Shown: piece after piece, positions 7,109-9,061 of the stretch
How the letters are laid out: the number at the start of each line of letters is the position of its first letter
Position numbering within the stretch: position 1 is the stretch's first letter
Assembly: GCA_020028595.1 (NCBI GenBank)
Contig: JAIBHQ010000093.1
Location: 1 to 9,061, forward strand
Origin: Nitrospirota bacterium
GTDB taxonomy: Bacteria > Nitrospirota > Nitrospiria > Nitrospirales > Nitrospiraceae
Direction of reading: 5' to 3'
DNA length: 9,061 nt
Notes under the pieces: model-generated
What the model was told of the DNA's origin: nothing
The model's input: the letters and a program-made list of their open reading frames with translations, nothing else
Databases searched by the model: none
Program-made: the position numbers and the translations under genes

Positions 7109-9061
7109 AGTGTTTATGGTACTCCTGCAAAGACCGGATCGTCAGCCCTTTTTTCAGCATGGCCTCGATTGCCATGCCGGCCGCCCGGGCGCCCGGCATG
7201 GTCGTGTAGTACGGGACCCCGTGTTGCAAGGCTTCCCGTCTAATTGAGGCGGAATCGGCCTGCGACGCCTGGCCCCAAACCGTGTTGATGACCAGGCTGA
7301 TCTCCCCGTTTTTAATGTGATCGACGAGATGCGGGCGGCCTTCCGTGACCTTGTTGACCTCGTCGCTGTCGACGCCGTGTTGGCGCAGATGGGCTGCGGT
7401 GCCGCGGGTGGCTTCGATTCGGAACCCGAGTTGCCGGAGTCGCCGGGCGACATCGAGCGCAGCAGGCTTGTCCTGATCTTTCACGCTGATCAGGACCGTA
7501 CCGCCACGTGGCAGCGAGACCCCGGCCGCCGATTGGGATTTGGCGAAGGCCCAACCGAAATCGGCGTCCATGCCCATGACCTCCCCCGTCGATTTCATTT
7601 CCGGCCCCAGCAGCACGTCCACCCCGGCAAATTTGGTGAACGGGAAGACTGCTTCCTTGACCGAGATGTGGGCCGGCTGTGGTGCGGCCGTGAAGCCGAG
7701 CTGATCCAGCGTCCGTCCGATCATGACCTTCATGGCCAGCTTGGCCAGTGGCACACCGATCGCTTTGCTGACGAACGGCACGGTGCGCGATCCGCGCGGG
7801 TTGACCTCAAGCACGTAAATGACGCCGCCCCGAACGGCGAATTGAACGTTCATCAGTCCCACCACGCCCAGTTCCATGGCCAGCGCGACGGTCTGCTGTC
7901 GAATGTCGTCCACCACGGTCGCGTCGAGCGTATAGGGCGGGAGCGAGCAGGCCGAATCGCCTGAATGGACACCGGCTTCTTCGATATGCTCCATGATGCC
8001 GGCGACCACTACTCTTTTTCCGTCTGAGATGGCGTCCACGTCGATTTCGATGGCGTCTTCGAGATATTTATCGACGAGCACGGGATGTTCAGGCGACGCG
8101 TTCACGGCGGTCACCATGTAATGCATGAGGCCGGCCTCGTCATACACGATCCGCATGGCCCGCCCCCCCAGCACGTAGGATGGCCGCACCATGACAGGGT
8201 AGCCGATCCCGGCGGCGATGCGGACCGCCTCGGTGGCGGAGCGGGCGGTGCCGCTGGCCGGCTGCCGGAGATTCAACTTATTGAGCAGTTCGCGGAACCG
8301 TTCCCGGTCTTCTGCGCGGTCGATCGCATCCGGGCTGGTGCCGAGAATTTTAATCCCGGCCCGCTCCAGCGGGATGGCAAGTTTCAAAGGAGTCTGTCCG
8401 CCGAATTGCACCACGACGCCGTCCGGATGCTCGCGGTCCACAATGTTGCGGACGTCCTCCTCCGTCAGGGGTTCGAAATACAGCCGGTCGGACGTATCGT
8501 AGTCGGTGCTGACGGTTTCCGGGTTGCAATTGACCATGATGGTTTCCACGCCCTCTTCGCGGAGCGCAAAGGCGGCATGGACGCAGCAGTAGTCGAACTC
8601 GATTCCCTGCCCGATGCGGTTCGGCCCACCGCCAAGAATGACCACTTTTTTCCGTTCCGTTGGCCGCGCTTCGCAGGTCCGTTCGTAGGTCGAATAGAGA
8701 TAGGGCGTCTGGGCTTCAAACTCCGCAGCGCAGGTGTCCACGCGTTTGTAGGTGACGCCGCCGGTGGTGCCGGCCGGCGCGCTCCGGTCAACTGCGCAAT
8801 GCGGCGGTCGGCAAAACCGAGCCGCTTGGCTTCCCACAATAATTCCATGTCCAGAGAGTCCGATAACTTTGTACTTTTTACTTTTAACTTTTCACTTGCC
8901 GCCTGCAGGCGGCCTTCAAAGTCCACAAGTTCACGAACCTGGTCCAGAAACCACGGATCGATATGCGTGAGTGCGTACAGCTCTTCAACGGAAATGCCCA
9001 GGCGCATGGCATCGGCCAGGTGCCAGAGCCGGTCCGGATGCGGTGTCTGCAGAGCGGTCCG
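7107..9061 (-). CDS. carB: Carbamoyl-phosphate synthase large subunit, N-terminus cut by window edge, with apparent frameshift near 8757-8782
   Basis: CarB with the glutaminase CarA makes carbamoyl phosphate for pyrimidines and arginine. About the C-terminal 640 residues are visible, in two frames. Frame 1 runs from the right edge ([22 protein letters not shown]...) through [12 protein letters not shown], ending its homology at 8783; it stays open to a stop at 8465. Frame 2 carries [25 protein letters not shown] from 8756 to the TAG at 7107 and is open upstream to an ATG at 8837, which is not the real start. Together they give the oligomerisation domain, then the second ATP-grasp domain ([22 protein letters not shown] near 8640-8575; [12 protein letters not shown] near 7808-7773 with the metal/ATP-binding Glu and Asn). 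The MGS-like allosteric domain follows ([17 protein letters not shown]). Frame 1 also contains about 10 extra residues from a 7-bp repeat. Apart from the junction the gene looks intact, so either an assembly error or a recent lesion is likely. carB leads greA and the SAM-hydrolase gene. Confidence 0.93.
8757..8782 (-). other. Frameshift junction in carB inside a G/C-only-like tract
   Basis: 26 nt separate the last good frame-1 codon (LTG, ending 8783) from the first good frame-2 codon (VTYKRV, from 8756). Against the E. coli spacing between LAG and VYKRVD (17 residues), about 22 nt are missing, which shifts the frame. The tract is 24/26 G or C and contains the palindrome GCCGGCCGGC (8769-8778), favouring polymerase slippage, deletion or a base-calling/assembly error. 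Confidence 0.75.
8866..8897 (+). repeat. AT-rich 7-bp tandem repeat inside carB
   Basis: Units on the plus strand are ACTTTGT, ACTTTTT, ACTTTTA, ACTTTTC and a partial ACTT, a consensus ACTTTTN at strict 7-bp period. In the carB frame it encodes the Lys-rich [11 protein letters not shown]. The segment is strikingly AT-rich against GC-rich surroundings and coincides with about 10 residues absent from E. coli CarB, so it looks like an in-frame repeat insertion or expansion. Confidence 0.85.
8898..8913. repeat. Perfect 16-bp palindrome abutting the 7-bp array in carB
   Basis: GCCGCCTGCAGGCGGC is fully self-complementary. It directly adjoins the AT-rich array, with no base between the partial ACTT unit and the palindrome, and encodes the GRLQA part of CarB. 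It may be a codon-use coincidence or the landing/slippage site of the repeat. Confidence 0.7.

Noticed and set aside
7317..7964. 215-codon plus-strand ORF antisense to carB
   Set aside because: Overlaps the conserved second ATP-grasp domain of CarB; composition typical of an antisense shadow.
8465..8782. Continuation of the first carB frame beyond the junction as an independent protein end
   Set aside because: Beyond 8783 the translation becomes Arg/Pro/Ser-rich and resembles nothing, while the other frame is clearly CarB; it is out-of-frame read-through.

Overview
The window looks like ordinary chromosome from a GC-rich, Gram-negative-like bacterium. The gene set, the class of biotin aminotransferase, the GH15 type and the carB-greA order recall Nitrospirota (Nitrospira-like). 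That placement is an impression from remembered protein patterns, not a search. I see no phage, transposon, CRISPR, toxin or defence genes, and no tRNA or rRNA.

Layout. Positions 1-2302 (minus strand) hold lepA (elongation factor 4) followed by lepB (signal peptidase I, cut by the left edge), joined by an ATGA stop/start overlap. Positions 2303-2424 are a compact divergent promoter region. Positions 2425-3792 (plus) hold bioA, the PLP aminotransferase of biotin synthesis. Positions 3890-5740 (plus) hold a GH15 glucoamylase-like enzyme with its own short promoter region. Positions 5746-9061 (minus) hold a carB -> greA -> SAM-hydrolase (DUF62) operon: large subunit of carbamoyl-phosphate synthetase (cut by the right edge), transcript cleavage factor, and an S-adenosylmethionine hydroxide adenosyltransferase. 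The plus- and minus-strand blocks converge with only 5 bp between stop codons. No stretch longer than about 120 bp lacks a gene.

How the genes work together. lepA-lepB and carB-greA are gene pairs seen together in many bacteria (translation/secretion; pyrimidine-arginine precursor synthesis/transcription fidelity). bioA and the GH15 gene look like independent units placed between them.

Most notable points. (1) lepA and bioA are driven by back-to-back promoters whose -35 boxes overlap by 5 bp, each with a perfect TATAAT and a 17-bp spacer. The lepA promoter overlaps the ATG an ORF caller would pick, so the true lepA start is probably a downstream TTG. (2) carB is split between two frames at a 26-bp, almost pure G/C tract where about 22 nt seem to be missing. 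(3) Just upstream in the same gene, a 7-bp-period AT-rich tandem repeat abuts a perfect 16-bp palindrome and adds about 10 residues. (4) A second, unrelated 7-bp-period repeat forms a 30-bp-arm hairpin between carB and greA. (5) The GH15 enzyme lacks about 60 residues of its usual N-terminal domain. (6) The SAM hydrolase has Asp where the family's catalytic His is expected. I did not find a convincing new multi-gene system; the interest lies in these local structures.
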